Of a DNA stretch of 64,000 nt, positions 6,706 through 15,845 are shown piece by piece (position 1 is the first letter of the stretch; each line of letters starts with the position of its first letter). The notes below the pieces were generated by a model. That model saw only the letters and a program-made list of their open reading frames with translations, ran no database searches and was not told the origin of the DNA. A program made the translations under genes and the position numbers. The stretch lies in the NCBI GenBank assembly GCA_002375465.1, contig DFLT01000002.1, positions 135,060 to 199,059 of the forward strand, in the 5' to 3' direction. Source of the stretch: Alphaproteobacteria bacterium UBA3612. Its GTDB lineage: Bacteria; Pseudomonadota; Alphaproteobacteria; Sphingomonadales; Sphingomonadaceae.

Positions 6706-9700
6706 TCACTTTCCTGATTTCGAGCTGGCGGACTGTGCGCCAAAGAACCACGCGTACAGAACGGGCACCGCGCCCAATGTGATTGCCAGAGCAAACACCA
6801 AACCAAACGCGATAGCGCTGGCCAAGCCGTAGAAAAGCACGTCCTGTCCGATGATGAGCGGTAGGAGTCCGAGGATCGTGGTGATCGTCGTCATCAGGAT
6901 TGGTCGGAACCGGCGCATGCCGGCCTGGACCACCGCTTCGGCTACTTGCTCAACGTCAGCATCGTCGCGCGTTTTGCCTTCATCGTGTGCACGTTTCTCC
7001 GCTTCACTGCGCTCGATCTCGCAGCGGTCGACGAGAACGATGGCATTGTTGATGATAATGCCAAACAGAGCGAACAGGCCGAGGATCACCATGAAGCCGA
7101 AATCGGCCTGCATGATATGAAGCCCGGCTGCCGCACCGATCACGCCCAGAGGAACGACTAGGAGAACGACACCGGCCTGTCGGAACGCACCGAACTGGAT
7201 CACCAGCATGATGACGATCAGCCCCATCATCAGGGGCAGATTGGCGAGCAGCGCGCTGGTGCCTTCCGAGCTCTCGGCGATAATGCCGTCCCATTCTATA
7301 TGATGACCCGGCGGCAGCATCGCCTCGAGCTCGTCGAGCTTGTCCTGCACCATCGGAACCATGTCCTGCGGGGTGACCGAGGTAGGACGCGCTTCGACCG
7401 TGAGCGTCTTGATCAGGTTCTCGCTCTGGATGCGTCCCCGTTGCGGGACAAGCGAAGCCATCGCTACTTCACCCAACTGTACGACCGCTCCTTCCGCCCC
7501 GACAAGCGTCACCGCTTCCAGTCGGGCCGGATCGGTGCGCTCGATTTCGGGAGCACGAATGACGATCGGCGCGAGATCATCGCCGTCGCGATAGACGCCT
7601 ACGGATTGCCCCGAGAAATAGGTCGTGAGCGCACGCGAGACGTCGGCCGAGGTCACGCCCGCCGCACGCGCGGCCGCTTGGTCGACCTCGACCCTGTATT
7701 GCATGGACGGTTCTTCCCAATCGGAGAAGATGTCGATCGTCCCTTCGACCTCGCGCAGGATGCCCGCGAGCTTGTCGCCCGTTTCAAGCAGGACATCGGG
7801 GTCCGGGCCGCGAACCTGCACCTGGATCACGTTGGGATCGCTCGGCCCGAGGAACATCCCCGCGATCCGCATCCGAGTGTCGGGAAAGGCCACGGCCATG
7901 TCCTGCCGCAATTGCTCGACACCGGCATCGCGCACCTCCGCGTCCTTCGCGTTGATGACGAGGAAACCCCTATTGGGGGCTGGGTCCGATGGTGCGAGCG
8001 ACAGCACGAAGCGCGGTCCCCCAAACCCTGAATAGGAAGCCACGCTGTCGAAGTCTGGATAGCGCTCGTCATCGTCAATGAACTCGGAGATCGCCTGAAC
8101 CTTTTCGTCCATCGCAACGCTCGAGGTTCCTACGGGCATGTCGGCATAGACGAGTATCTGCGCACGGTCGGACGAGGGGAAGAATTGTTGCGGAACCAGC
8201 TGCAGCGATGCCACTGCGATAGCAAACAGCGCGGCCATGCCGCCAAGATAGAGCTTGCGATGCGCGAGCGCCCAGCGAAGAAGCTTCTCGTAGCGCGCCG
8301 ATCCCCAGTCGAACGTTTCGTCAACCTTGGCCCTGATCTTGCCCTTCTGTTGCTCCTCGGGTGGCCTGGCGAACCAATAGCACAGGGTGGGGATCACCGT
8401 GACCGCGATCAGCCAAGAGCTCGACAGAGCGATCAGGATGACGAGCGAAATGTTGCGCGTGTATTCACCCGATTCCTGCTGCGCGAGCATGAGCGGCAGG
8501 AACACAAGGATAATGGTGAGTGTCGACGCGAGGAGCGGCCCGGCGAGTTCTCCGCCCGTCTGACCGATAGCCTTGCGCCGGTCGATGCCTTCGGCGAGGC
8601 GCTGTTCGAAATCCTCCGCGATCACAATGCCGTTATCGACCAGCAGGCCGAGCGCGATAACGATGGTTGCAAGGCTCATACGCTCTAGCTTGATGCCGTA
8701 CATGCCCATGATTGCGAGTGTGATCAGCACGACCGCAGGAACCACTGCGCCGATTACGAGCCCCGTGCGAAGGCCAAGGAAGAGGATCATGGTCGCAAGC
8801 ACGATGGCGAACGTCTGGAGGACGTTGAAGCTAACGCCGTAGACAGCGTTCTTCACCTGCTCGGCCTGCCAGGTCATGGTTTCAAGCGTTATGCCCGCGG
8901 GCAGCGACTGGCGCACGTCGTCGATCGTTTCCTGCGCGCGATCGGCGTAGTTGATCACGCTTTGCGCCTCGTCCATCGAGATGGCGAAGACGATGGCAGG
9001 ATCACCGTTGAAATAGGCGCGCTGCAACGGAGGATCGATAGATCGTTTGCTGACCTGCGCGTAATCGCCGAGCCGGATGGTCCCTGCCGGGCCGAGGTCG
9101 AGATAAAGGTTTCTGACGTCTTCAAGTGTTTCGAAGGCGCCCGACGGTTCGATCGACAATCGGCGGCTTTCGGTCTCGATTGCGCCACCGGGCGCCACGA
9201 CGTTCTGCTGTGCGAGCGCCGCAGCGACCGCATCGAGCGGAACGCCGAGTTGGGCGAGCACCGCATTGCTCATCTCGATATAGACCCGCTCCTGCGGTCG
9301 ACCCAGGATGTCGACGCGCTTGGTGCCGGGAATGGTGTAGAGCTGGTCGCGCACATGCTCCGCAAGATCGCCCAGCTCGTCCATCGGGAAATCGGCAGAT
9401 TGCAACGCCAGCGTAATGACCGCGACATCGCCGAACTCGTCGTTGATGATTGGCGCCATCGTACCTTCAGGGAACTGGCCCACAGTCTCCTCGACCTTTT
9501 CGTCCAGTTCGTCCCACGCCTGATCAAGATCGTCGGTGGCGAAGGCGACTTCGGCATGGATAATCGATTGTCCCTCCATTGAAGTGGCACGCACTTCGTC
9601 GACCTCGGGCATCGTCTTGATAGCTTCGGCGAGCGGGGTGGTGATGAGGGTCTCGACCCGTGTCGCGTCCATCCCCGGATGCGCGGTAACGACCACGGCT

Positions 9701-9834
9701 TCGCGGATAGTGATCGTGGGGTCCTCGCGCGCGGGAAGCGTGAAATAGCTCGCGACGCCGTAGATCATCGCGAGCACGACGATGAGTAAAACCGCCGCGC
9801 GGTAGCGGAAGCCGAGTTCCGAAAGATTGCTCAC
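6706..9834 (-). CDS. RND efflux transporter, inner-membrane permease
   Basis: A 1042-residue RND permease of the HAE1/AcrB class: the proton-driven pump of a tripartite exporter for hydrophobic compounds. TM1 is near residues 11-32, a large periplasmic loop follows, TM2-7 span roughly 335-540, then a second loop and TM8-12. TM4 carries the proton-relay Asp (D400 in GLLVDNGIVIAED); the adjacent second Asp of AcrB is Asn here. The internal duplication and full length indicate an intact protein. Its ATG overlaps the stop of the adaptor gene by four bases. Last intact gene of the operon, followed by the broken LysR gene. Confidence 0.92.
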   Translation of the reverse strand: MSNLSELGFRYRAAVLLIVVLAMIYGVASYFTLPAREDPTITIREAVVVTAHPGMDATRVETLITTPLAEAIKTMPEVDEVRATSMEGQSIIHAEVAFATDDLDQAWDELDEKVEETVGQFPEGTMAPIINDEFGDVAVITLALQSADFPMDELGDLAEHVRDQLYTIPGTKRVDILGRPQERVYIEMSNAVLAQLGVPLDAVAAALAQQNVVAPGGAIETESRRLSIEPSGAFETLEDVRNLYLDLGPAGTIRLGDYAQVSKRSIDPPLQRAYFNGDPAIVFAISMDEAQSVINYADRAQETIDDVRQSLPAGITLETMTWQAEQVKNAVYGVSFNVLQTFAIVLATMILFLGLRTGLVIGAVVPAVVLITLAIMGMYGIKLERMSLATIVIALGLLVDNGIVIAEDFEQRLAEGIDRRKAIGQTGGELAGPLLASTLTIILVFLPLMLAQQESGEYTRNISLVILIALSSSWLIAVTVIPTLCYWFARPPEEQQKGKIRAKVDETFDWGSARYEKLLRWALAHRKLYLGGMAALFAIAVASLQLVPQQFFPSSDRAQILVYADMPVGTSSVAMDEKVQAISEFIDDDERYPDFDSVASYSGFGGPRFVLSLAPSDPAPNRGFLVINAKDAEVRDAGVEQLRQDMAVAFPDTRMRIAGMFLGPSDPNVIQVQVRGPDPDVLLETGDKLAGILREVEGTIDIFSDWEEPSMQYRVEVDQAAARAAGVTSADVSRALTTYFSGQSVGVYRDGDDLAPIVIRAPEIERTDPARLEAVTLVGAEGAVVQLGEVAMASLVPQRGRIQSENLIKTLTVEARPTSVTPQDMVPMVQDKLDELEAMLPPGHHIEWDGIIAESSEGTSALLANLPLMMGLIVIMLVIQFGAFRQAGVVLLVVPLGVIGAAAGLHIMQADFGFMVILGLFALFGIIINNAIVLVDRCEIERSEAEKRAHDEGKTRDDADVEQVAEAVVQAGMRRFRPILMTTITTILGLLPLIIGQDVLFYGLASAIAFGLVFALAITLGAVPVLYAWFFGAQSASSKSGK

Positions 9835-10937
9835 GATGCGAACCGCCGCGCGCCGGCGCCGATCAGACTGACGCGCTCACCGGTTTGCAGAAAGGCTGCT
9901 CCCTTGCTGACGACGACGTCGCCGCTCTTCAGCCCGCTCGTTACCGTAACGCGGTTCTCGCTCGCCGCTTCGAACCGGATGGTGCGCGCGGAAACTTTAT
10001 CGGTTTGCGTGTCGACGACCCATACCTCTCCGCGATCGGGACCGGTGGGCATGATGGCGGTCAGCGGTATCGCGTAAGTGGCGGACTGTGGCCGCGGTTC
10101 TTCGTTACCGGCGTCGCGAGACAGGCGAACCTCGGCCACCTCGCCGGGCTCGATCGTCCCTTCACCGGCCATCACCCGTGCGACGATTTCGAAGGCGCCC
10201 GGCCCGCTGCCGCGGCTGGAAATCTCGGTGATGGTCGCCGCAAGAGCTGGCACGTCGCGTCCCGGTCGGAGCACCTCGACCGATTGACCGGTGGCAAGCC
10301 GATCGCGCAGCGTTCCGGGGACGCTGAAGACCACTTCGGTTCCGAAACCGTCGAGCTCGAGCACCGGCTGGCCGGGGGAGACCTGGGTGCCCGGCTCGAC
10401 GATCCTGCGCGCCACACGACCCGAAAAGGGGGCGCGCAATCGGGTATCGGAAAGCGTCTCGCGCGCCGAGCCAGCCTGCGCCTGCCCGGCATCTAGAAGG
10501 GCCTCGAGACTGTTTACCTCGGCATCGGCGGTCTCCAGCCGCGTCTCGGAGGTTGCACCCTCGGCAAAGAGCGCGCGCTGTCGCTCCGCTTCCTGTCGGG
10601 CGCGCGCAAGCCGCGCGCGGGTTTCGACGACCTGCGCGTCGGCAGACGCGGCATTGAAGCGATAGGTCGCGGAATCGAGTGTCGCGACCACCGCGCCGCG
10701 TCCGACCCGATCGCCGATCTCGGCGCGTACGGAGGTGAGGGTCCCACCGACTTCGAAGCTGAGTGACGCGCGCTGTTCGGCGCGTACGCGCGCCGGGAAG
10801 GTCACTTGATCGTCGGATGTGGTTTCCGAAGCGCCGACTTCGACCCAGGCGACAGGTCTGGGCTCGGGCGGTTTTTCCGTTTCGGAACAGCCAGCCAGCA
10901 AGAAGGCTGACCCAAAAAGGGCGAGGGTATGTTTCAC
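9831..10937 (-). CDS. RND efflux periplasmic adaptor (membrane fusion protein)
   Basis: A 368-residue lipoprotein of the HlyD/AcrA family that bridges the permease and the outer-membrane channel. The signal sequence ends in a lipobox (LLAGC). A lipoyl-type half-motif (VRAEIGDRVGRGAVVATLD), a coiled-coil hairpin rich in Ala/Arg/Glu (about residues 90-160), the second lipoyl half (LRAPFSGRVARRIVEPGTQVSPGQPVLEL), and beta-barrel and membrane-proximal domains follow in order. Overlaps both neighbours by four bases (ATGA type), so all three pump components are translationally coupled. Second gene of the operon. Confidence 0.92.
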   Translation of the reverse strand: MKHTLALFGSAFLLAGCSETEKPPEPRPVAWVEVGASETTSDDQVTFPARVRAEQRASLSFEVGGTLTSVRAEIGDRVGRGAVVATLDSATYRFNAASADAQVVETRARLARARQEAERQRALFAEGATSETRLETADAEVNSLEALLDAGQAQAGSARETLSDTRLRAPFSGRVARRIVEPGTQVSPGQPVLELDGFGTEVVFSVPGTLRDRLATGQSVEVLRPGRDVPALAATITEISSRGSGPGAFEIVARVMAGEGTIEPGEVAEVRLSRDAGNEEPRPQSATYAIPLTAIMPTGPDRGEVWVVDTQTDKVSARTIRFEAASENRVTVTSGLKSGDVVVSKGAAFLQTGERVSLIGAGARRFAS

Positions 10938-12391
10938 GATGGGTCTCCCGATGGTGCGGCCTGCCAGCCGCCGCCGAGTGCGGCGTACAGCCCCGCCATG
11001 GCAAGACTCGCCTGGCGATAGGCAATCGCTCGGCCGCGTTCCGCATTCCGCAGACCCCGCTCAGCCTCTTGCAAGCGAAGCTGGTCGATCGCGCCGTACT
11101 GGAACTGGATGCGGGCGAGGCGGTAATTTTCTGCCGAAAGGGTCGCGGCGCGCTCGCTCAGTGCAAGTGCCTCACGTCCCAGGTCGTAGCGGGCGATGGC
11201 CGTCTCGGTTTCCTCGAGCGCGGTTAGAATGCTTTGCTCGTAAGCAAGCGCAGCCCGGCGCGCTTCCAACTGAGCGAGATCGATTTCCGCGCGGATTCGA
11301 CCGCCTTCGAAGACGCGCCACGACAAAAACGGCACGATGGAATAGCTGGTGCTGTCGCCATCGAAGAGCGTATCTAGCGCGATCGATGAGAAGCCCCCTG
11401 CCGCGTTGAGGCGCAGCTGCGGGAAAAGCTCGGCCCTCGCGACGCCAATCTCGGCGGTCTCGGCCGCCAGTTCGCGTTCAGCGCGCGCGATATCGGGGCG
11501 CCTTCGGAGCAGATCGGCGCGCAGGCCGACAGGCACGTCGAGCAGCGCGACCTCGTTCCGATCCTCGGTCGCGAGCGCGATCTCTCGTTCCGGCAACCCG
11601 CCGATCAGCGGCCCGAGAGCCAGGGCAGCAGCCCTTATCTCGACATCGAGGCGCGGAAGCTCGGCTTCGATGCGGGCGAGCTCGCTTTCAACGAGCAGCA
11701 GGTCGGCACGCGATATTTCGCCCTCGCGAAGCTGAATATTCGAGAGCGCCAGCAGTTCGCGCTGCGCCGCGATGCTGGCGAGAAGCGCGCCGCGCTCGGA
11801 TTGGTATCCGATCAGGGCAAGATAGGTCGAAGCCGTCTCGATGGCCACGGCGAGCCGTGCACCGTTGGCGGCTGCAATCGCGCCTTCGATGCGCGCATCG
11901 CCCGCTTCCAGAGCGCGGCGCGTTTGGCCCCATAGGTCGATCTGCCAGGCGAGCGACCCCCCGACATCGTAGATTTCAAGTTCTCGCTGAAAGCCGGGGA
12001 TCTGTGCAAAACCCGGATTGGCGTTGAGGCTTTGCTGCAGCGCGGTGACGGAGGCATCGGCTCCGACCGATGGAAGCGCGGAAGCCCTGATTTGCGCGCG
12101 TCGCGCCCGCGCTTCCTCGACCCGAAGGAGTGCCTGTCGGATCGTCAGATTGTCCTGCAGCGAAGCTTCGACCAGCCGAGTGAGCACCGGATCGCCCAGA
12201 TTGCGCCACCAGGCGATGAATTCCGCTTCGGCGACCGGTACGCTTTCCCGATCGATCCAGTCGGTCGCTGTCGCCTCGATAGGAGGCCGCTCGTAATCAG
12301 GACCGACCGTGGCGCAGCCTGCCAGACCCGCCGAAAAAACGGCGGCTATCCATCGGCGATGGTGGCCTGGTCGCATTGTGAGTCTGATCAT
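10934..12391 (-). CDS. RND efflux outer-membrane channel lipoprotein (NodT family)
   Basis: A 485-residue TolC-like factor. A lipobox (GLAGC) is followed by ATVGPDYERP, the usual start of mature NodT-family channels. Two internally repeated OEP domains follow, with long Ala/Arg/Glu helices (RIEGAIAAANGARLAVAIETASTY; DLLRRRPDIARAERELAAE). It is the first gene of the three-gene operon. The 294 bases to the TetR ATG on the opposite strand hold a candidate operator (12428-12443). The gene order OMF-MFP-permease is typical for sphingomonad RND operons. Confidence 0.9.
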   Translation of the reverse strand: MIRLTMRPGHHRRWIAAVFSAGLAGCATVGPDYERPPIEATATDWIDRESVPVAEAEFIAWWRNLGDPVLTRLVEASLQDNLTIRQALLRVEEARARRAQIRASALPSVGADASVTALQQSLNANPGFAQIPGFQRELEIYDVGGSLAWQIDLWGQTRRALEAGDARIEGAIAAANGARLAVAIETASTYLALIGYQSERGALLASIAAQRELLALSNIQLREGEISRADLLLVESELARIEAELPRLDVEIRAAALALGPLIGGLPEREIALATEDRNEVALLDVPVGLRADLLRRRPDIARAERELAAETAEIGVARAELFPQLRLNAAGGFSSIALDTLFDGDSTSYSIVPFLSWRVFEGGRIRAEIDLAQLEARRAALAYEQSILTALEETETAIARYDLGREALALSERAATLSAENYRLARIQFQYGAIDQLRLQEAERGLRNAERGRAIAYRQASLAMAGLYAALGGGWQAAPSGDPS

Positions 12392-12427
12392 AATGGGCTG
12401 GCCTGCTAGGCGATTCGCTCTGAACCG

Positions 12428-12443
12428 TCTAGTACAATCTAGA
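12428..12443. promoter_or_regulatory. Candidate TetR operator palindrome
   Basis: TCTAG-TACAAT-CTAGA is a perfect 5+5 inverted repeat with a 6-base spacer, 37 bases upstream of the efflux operon start and about 240 bases upstream of the TetR gene. Position and symmetry fit an operator for the divergent TetR protein acting on the pump promoter. No second copy was seen in the intergenic region. Confidence 0.45.
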
Positions 12444-12685
12444 ACGAATTTGCTAAGTCAGTCGCTTGTTCCTGAAGGATTTCAGCAGCCGCTCCTGCGC
12501 GAAAGTCGCGTTAAGGCGCTGAGAAGATACGAAATATGTCGAATAACTTAGCGAGAGATCAATAGGTATATCGATTCCGAACGCCAAGCAGAAAAGCTAC
12601 CCAAAAGTTCATCATGAACCTTCGGGTTGGCTTTCTGAAACCGAATCGCCTATGGCCACTTTCAGATCGGAACGAAGTGGAGCAG

Positions 12686-13294
12686 ATGAACAAGATCACG
12701 CAGACGAAGAAGCGGGCGGCTATTCTCGCCGGGGCTCAGCGCGTGTTCGTACGCGAGGGGTTCGAGGGTACCAGCATGGATGCAGTGGCGCGCGAGGCGA
12801 AAGTCGCCAAGCCGACGCTCTACAATCACTTTCGCGACAAGAACGCACTTTACGTTGCGGTGGTCGAGCATTCCTTGACCCGGGTGCGCAGCGAGATCGT
12901 ACCACCGGAATTCCGTGACATGACCGCGACCGAAGGTCTCAAGGTCATCACCACGCGCCTCGCACGCATGTTCGGGCGTGACGACGACGTGCTGCGTCTG
13001 TGCCGCATCTGCATCGGCGGCTTCGACCGCTTTCCGCTCGCTACTTCGACCTTCATGTATAACGGCCCCCAACGCGGCAACCGCGAAGTAGCGAGCATGA
13101 TCGCGCTATGGGCCGGGCGGGGCGAGCTAGCGTGCGACGATCATGAACTTGCCGCCCAGCAATTGGGTGAACTTTGCAAGGTCGGGATTTTCGATCCGCG
13201 CTTGTACGGCTCGCGCGAGAAGGCGTCGATCGACGAATGTCACCGGATTGCTGCGGCCGCGTATCAGACCTTCATGGCGCGATATGGCAAATAG
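12686..13294 (+). CDS. TetR/AcrR-family transcriptional regulator
   Basis: A 202-residue regulator. The N-terminal HTH is canonical: RVFVREGFEGTSMDAVAREAKVAKPTLYNHFRDK. The C-terminal domain (ICIGGFDRFP, then ELAAQQLGELCKVGIFDP) resembles TetR proteins of the AefR type that control RND pumps. ATG 12686 follows GTGGAG; an upstream ATG at 12614 would add 24 residues but has no Shine-Dalgarno. It is divergent from the efflux operon and five bases upstream of the patatin gene, so it probably represses the pump and its own operon, with de-repression by a pump substrate. Confidence 0.85.
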   Translation: MNKITQTKKRAAILAGAQRVFVREGFEGTSMDAVAREAKVAKPTLYNHFRDKNALYVAVVEHSLTRVRSEIVPPEFRDMTATEGLKVITTRLARMFGRDDDVLRLCRICIGGFDRFPLATSTFMYNGPQRGNREVASMIALWAGRGELACDDHELAAQQLGELCKVGIFDPRLYGSREKASIDECHRIAAAAYQTFMARYGK

Positions 13295-13298
13295 GAGC

Positions 13299-14477
13299 AT
13301 GCGACGCAGGCCTGGTATCGCCTCGCGGATACCAAGACGGACATCGCCGAGAGCGATGCTTTTGATCGTCCTTTCTGCCGCGCTCGGTGCCTGCGCAACT
13401 CTGCCCGAGCGCGAAGACGTTTCCTCGGCGGCGCGGATGGGTGGACAACTCGTTGATTTCACCGGCACGCGGTTCGATACAGAGGCATCAATCGAGATTA
13501 TCCGGCCATGGCATGATCGCTGGATGGCGGAGAGGCGAGCCTCGGGTGACGACGAACCGATCGACCTGCTGGCCATCTCCAGCGGGTCGGACAAAGGAGC
13601 CTTCTCGGCAGGCTTCCTTACGGGCTGGAGCAAACGCGGCGACCGGCCCGACTTCGATCTCGTCATCGGGGTCAGCACCGGCGCGCTTATCGCGCCTTTT
13701 GCTTTTCTAGGTCCAAGCGAGGACGACGCTTTGCGCCGCCTCTACACGACAATCGACGCGGACGACATCTACCGTCAGCGTGCGATCTCCGGGCTGCTCG
13801 GTGGACCAGCTTTTGCAACCAGCCGTCCCTTGCTCGAAATGATCGAGCGCGAGGTTTCGCCCGAACTTGTCGAGCGGATCGTAGAGGAACACCGGAAGGG
13901 TCGCCGCCTTCTGGTAACTACGACCAATCTTGACACGCAGCGCGGCACGATCTGGGATCTGGGTTCTATCGCCGTCTCGCCGATGCCCAACCGCGAGCAT
14001 CTTATCGAGAGTCTCCTTCTAGCCTCCTCGAGCGTCCCTGCGCTGATGCCGCCCGTAATGATCGATGTCGAGGCGGACGGGCAGCCCTTCCGCGAAATGC
14101 ATGTTGACGGCGACACCGCAGGAAGCTTCCTCGCGATACCGCCCAGCATCCTGTGGGGACAGGCCGAGCTCCGTGAGCGAGCGGATGTGACTAACGGCTC
14201 CTTCACCATTCTGTATAATGGCCGCCTTGCGCCGCAGGTCGAAGGCGTCGAGCCAACGGCTTTTTCGATCCTGCGCCGCTCGATCGAAACCATGATCGCC
14301 CATGCCGATAGGAACATCCTACGGTCCTATCGCGAATTCGCCGTCCATCATGGCGTAACGCTTGCGGTCTACCAGATCGGTGACGATTTCGATGATGACG
14401 CCTTCCCAGACGAGCAGTTCGATTCCGCATTCATGCAGGCCCTGTTCGCCCATGGCGAAGAGCAGGGACGTCAGTGA
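13299..14477 (+). CDS. Patatin-like phospholipase lipoprotein
   Basis: About 392 residues. A basic N-terminus and hydrophobic stretch end in LGAC, a lipobox. The patatin fold follows: an oxyanion region (SSGSDKGAFSAGF), the nucleophile elbow GVSTG (Ser), and a C-terminal DGD motif (HVDGDTAG) for the catalytic Asp. The start is ATG 13299, overlapping an AGGAG; ATG 13356 is an alternative that still keeps the lipobox. It directly follows the TetR gene and is probably in one operon with it. Predicted role: hydrolysis of membrane lipids or acyl esters at the cell envelope; substrate unknown. Confidence 0.82.
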   Translation: MRRRPGIASRIPRRTSPRAMLLIVLSAALGACATLPEREDVSSAARMGGQLVDFTGTRFDTEASIEIIRPWHDRWMAERRASGDDEPIDLLAISSGSDKGAFSAGFLTGWSKRGDRPDFDLVIGVSTGALIAPFAFLGPSEDDALRRLYTTIDADDIYRQRAISGLLGGPAFATSRPLLEMIEREVSPELVERIVEEHRKGRRLLVTTTNLDTQRGTIWDLGSIAVSPMPNREHLIESLLLASSSVPALMPPVMIDVEADGQPFREMHVDGDTAGSFLAIPPSILWGQAELRERADVTNGSFTILYNGRLAPQVEGVEPTAFSILRRSIETMIAHADRNILRSYREFAVHHGVTLAVYQIGDDFDDDAFPDEQFDSAFMQALFAHGEEQGRQ

Positions 14478-14572
14478 TGATGTAGGGGCCTGCCGGCCTC
14501 CTACGGCGTTGGCCGTCGGGTTGCGAAGGCCAGCAAAAAGCATCTCTCAATGCCAGCGGACGCTGCATCTGA

Positions 14573-14815
14573 ATGCTAATTTTTGTTCTCTCGGGCCTGC
14601 TGGTAGTTGCATTGAACTGCGCGAAACAGGTCACCTTCATGGGCGCGGCTATCGCTTTGCTCAACCGGTTGGTCGCGGATCGCGTCAAACCGACAACGCT
14701 CCAATTCATGGTCGCGGTCGTTCTAACTGCATTCTGGCTGATGCTTGGGTTGGTTTGCTCAGTCTGCCTTTGGGCGTCACGTCAGTCTGGAGAAGTAGGG
14801 CCGACGCACCCATGA
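14573..14815 (+). CDS. Small two-helix membrane protein, perhaps an ion-channel remnant
   Basis: An 80-residue frame with two clear hydrophobic segments (about residues 2-30, and 46-67 with FWLMLGLVCSVCLWA) separated by a basic loop. The arrangement resembles the N-terminal part of two-pore-type potassium channel proteins, but no selectivity filter (TVGYGD) follows in any frame. It may be a truncated channel or a genuine small membrane protein. No good Shine-Dalgarno is visible. Confidence 0.35.
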   Translation: MLIFVLSGLLVVALNCAKQVTFMGAAIALLNRLVADRVKPTTLQFMVAVVLTAFWLMLGLVCSVCLWASRQSGEVGPTHP

Positions 14816-15039
14816 AGCATCTAGCTAAACCGGACATCATCGCAACTCCGCTTGAAGGCGTTACCAGTTGCGGTTGGGTTTTGACAGACAGCGGTCTGGG
14901 TCTCAACCCGCGCAGACCGGATCGCAACTCTGTCGAAGAAGTCAGCCGATATCTCGCGAGGTTGCCTGGTTTTGACGTCGAACCGCTACAGCGTACTTGG
15001 CTGATGGTAAGTGTGATGGTTCTAAGCCTGAGAGGCTGA
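14812..15039 (+). CDS. Doubtful short gene, 75 aa, function unknown
   Basis: The ATG overlaps the stop of the preceding small membrane protein by four bases, which is the only argument for coding. The product (MKHLAKPDIIATPLEG...) has no recognisable motif. It ends 40 bases before the tRNA-Leu-derived repeat, so it may be debris at an island edge. Confidence 0.25.
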   Translation: MKHLAKPDIIATPLEGVTSCGWVLTDSGLGLNPRRPDRNSVEEVSRYLARLPGFDVEPLQRTWLMVSVMVLSLRG

Positions 15040-15077
15040 ATGAAGAACTCCAGAAATCAACGTGTTAGGCGGCCCGA

Positions 15078-15106
15078 TCGAGTCCTCTTCTGGCACCATT
15101 TGTTCT
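15078..15106 (+). repeat. Attachment-site copy of the tRNA-Leu 3' end
   Basis: The 29 bases from TCGAGTCC to TTTGTTCT repeat the T-arm, acceptor end, CCA and following bases of the tRNA-Leu at 21989-22075. One G is missing (CTGGCACC against CTGGGCACC). The orientation is inverted relative to the tRNA. The truncated integrase begins 157 bases downstream, the same arrangement as at the intact tRNA/integrase junction. Interpreted as an att site of a second, rearranged integrative element. Confidence 0.75.
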
Positions 15107-15263
15107 TCTCACGTTCTCCCAAATAATCTATAAAACCCGCAGAAATCCTAGGGATTTGGCCCTTGGATCGTTCCGGATCGTCCCGCCTGTTCTCGGGGGT
15201 TCCAGACACTTTTGTGGGCCTTTTGAGGCCATTTCGCAAAGGCCCAGATGAAAAGGCCCCCAC

Positions 15264-15845
15264 ATGCCTCTGACAGATACTCGCCTCCGCGCACTCAAGC
15301 CCAAGGATAAGCCGTACAAGGTAACCGATGAGCGTGGCCTGTATGTTGAGGTCACGCCGACCGGCGGTAAACTTTGGCGTTTCCGATACCGGATCGGCGG
15401 CGCGCAAAAGAAGCTCTGCATCGGCAGCTATCCCGACATCAGCCTCAAGCAAGCGCGAGACGCGGCCTACGAGGCGCGACGAGCTGTTGCTTCAGGGGGC
15501 GACCCGGCTTTTGAGAAGCGGAAGCGGAAAATCCGCGCGGAGTTCCTTTCTGCACAGACGTTCGAAGCAGTCGCACGTGAGTATATTGAACAGATGATGG
15601 TCCAGAATGGCCGCGCCGATGGCACGATCGTCAAGGCCAACTATTTCCTCGACAAGCTTGCACCTGCCATCGGGAACCGACCCATCAACGAGATCGAGCC
15701 ATTCGAAGTCCTGGCTCCTCTCAAACGTCTGGAAGCCACTGGTAAGCACGAGACTGCGAAGAAATGCCGCTCGTTCGCAGGCCGCGTGTTTCGCTACGGT
15801 GTCGCTACTACCCGCTGCAAATCCGATCCGACCAGTATGCTGAAC
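15264..15845 (+). pseudogene. Tyrosine integrase, 3'-truncated and fused to repeat copy 2
   Basis: The first 194 codons encode the N-terminal DUF4102 domain and SAM-like core-binding domain of a P4-type tyrosine integrase (RALKPKDKPYKVTDERGLY, then YRIGGAQKKLCIGSYPDISL, then KCRSFAGRVFRYG). It parallels the intact integrase at 20609-21811 up to the shared KSDPTS/QTDPTS position. The catalytic domain (R..H-x-x-R..H..Y) is absent: at 15846 the sequence switches to the duplicated segment. The frame stays open to 16298, producing a 344-codon chimera. No recombinase activity is expected. Confidence 0.85.

Noticed and set aside
14573..15039. Broken potassium channel reconstructed across a frameshift
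   Set aside because: No selectivity filter or third helix appears in any frame downstream; only a two-helix remnant can be supported.
15070..15110. A second tRNA-Leu gene at 15078
   Set aside because: Only the 3' part matches; there is no D-arm, anticodon arm or 5' acceptor strand to the left.
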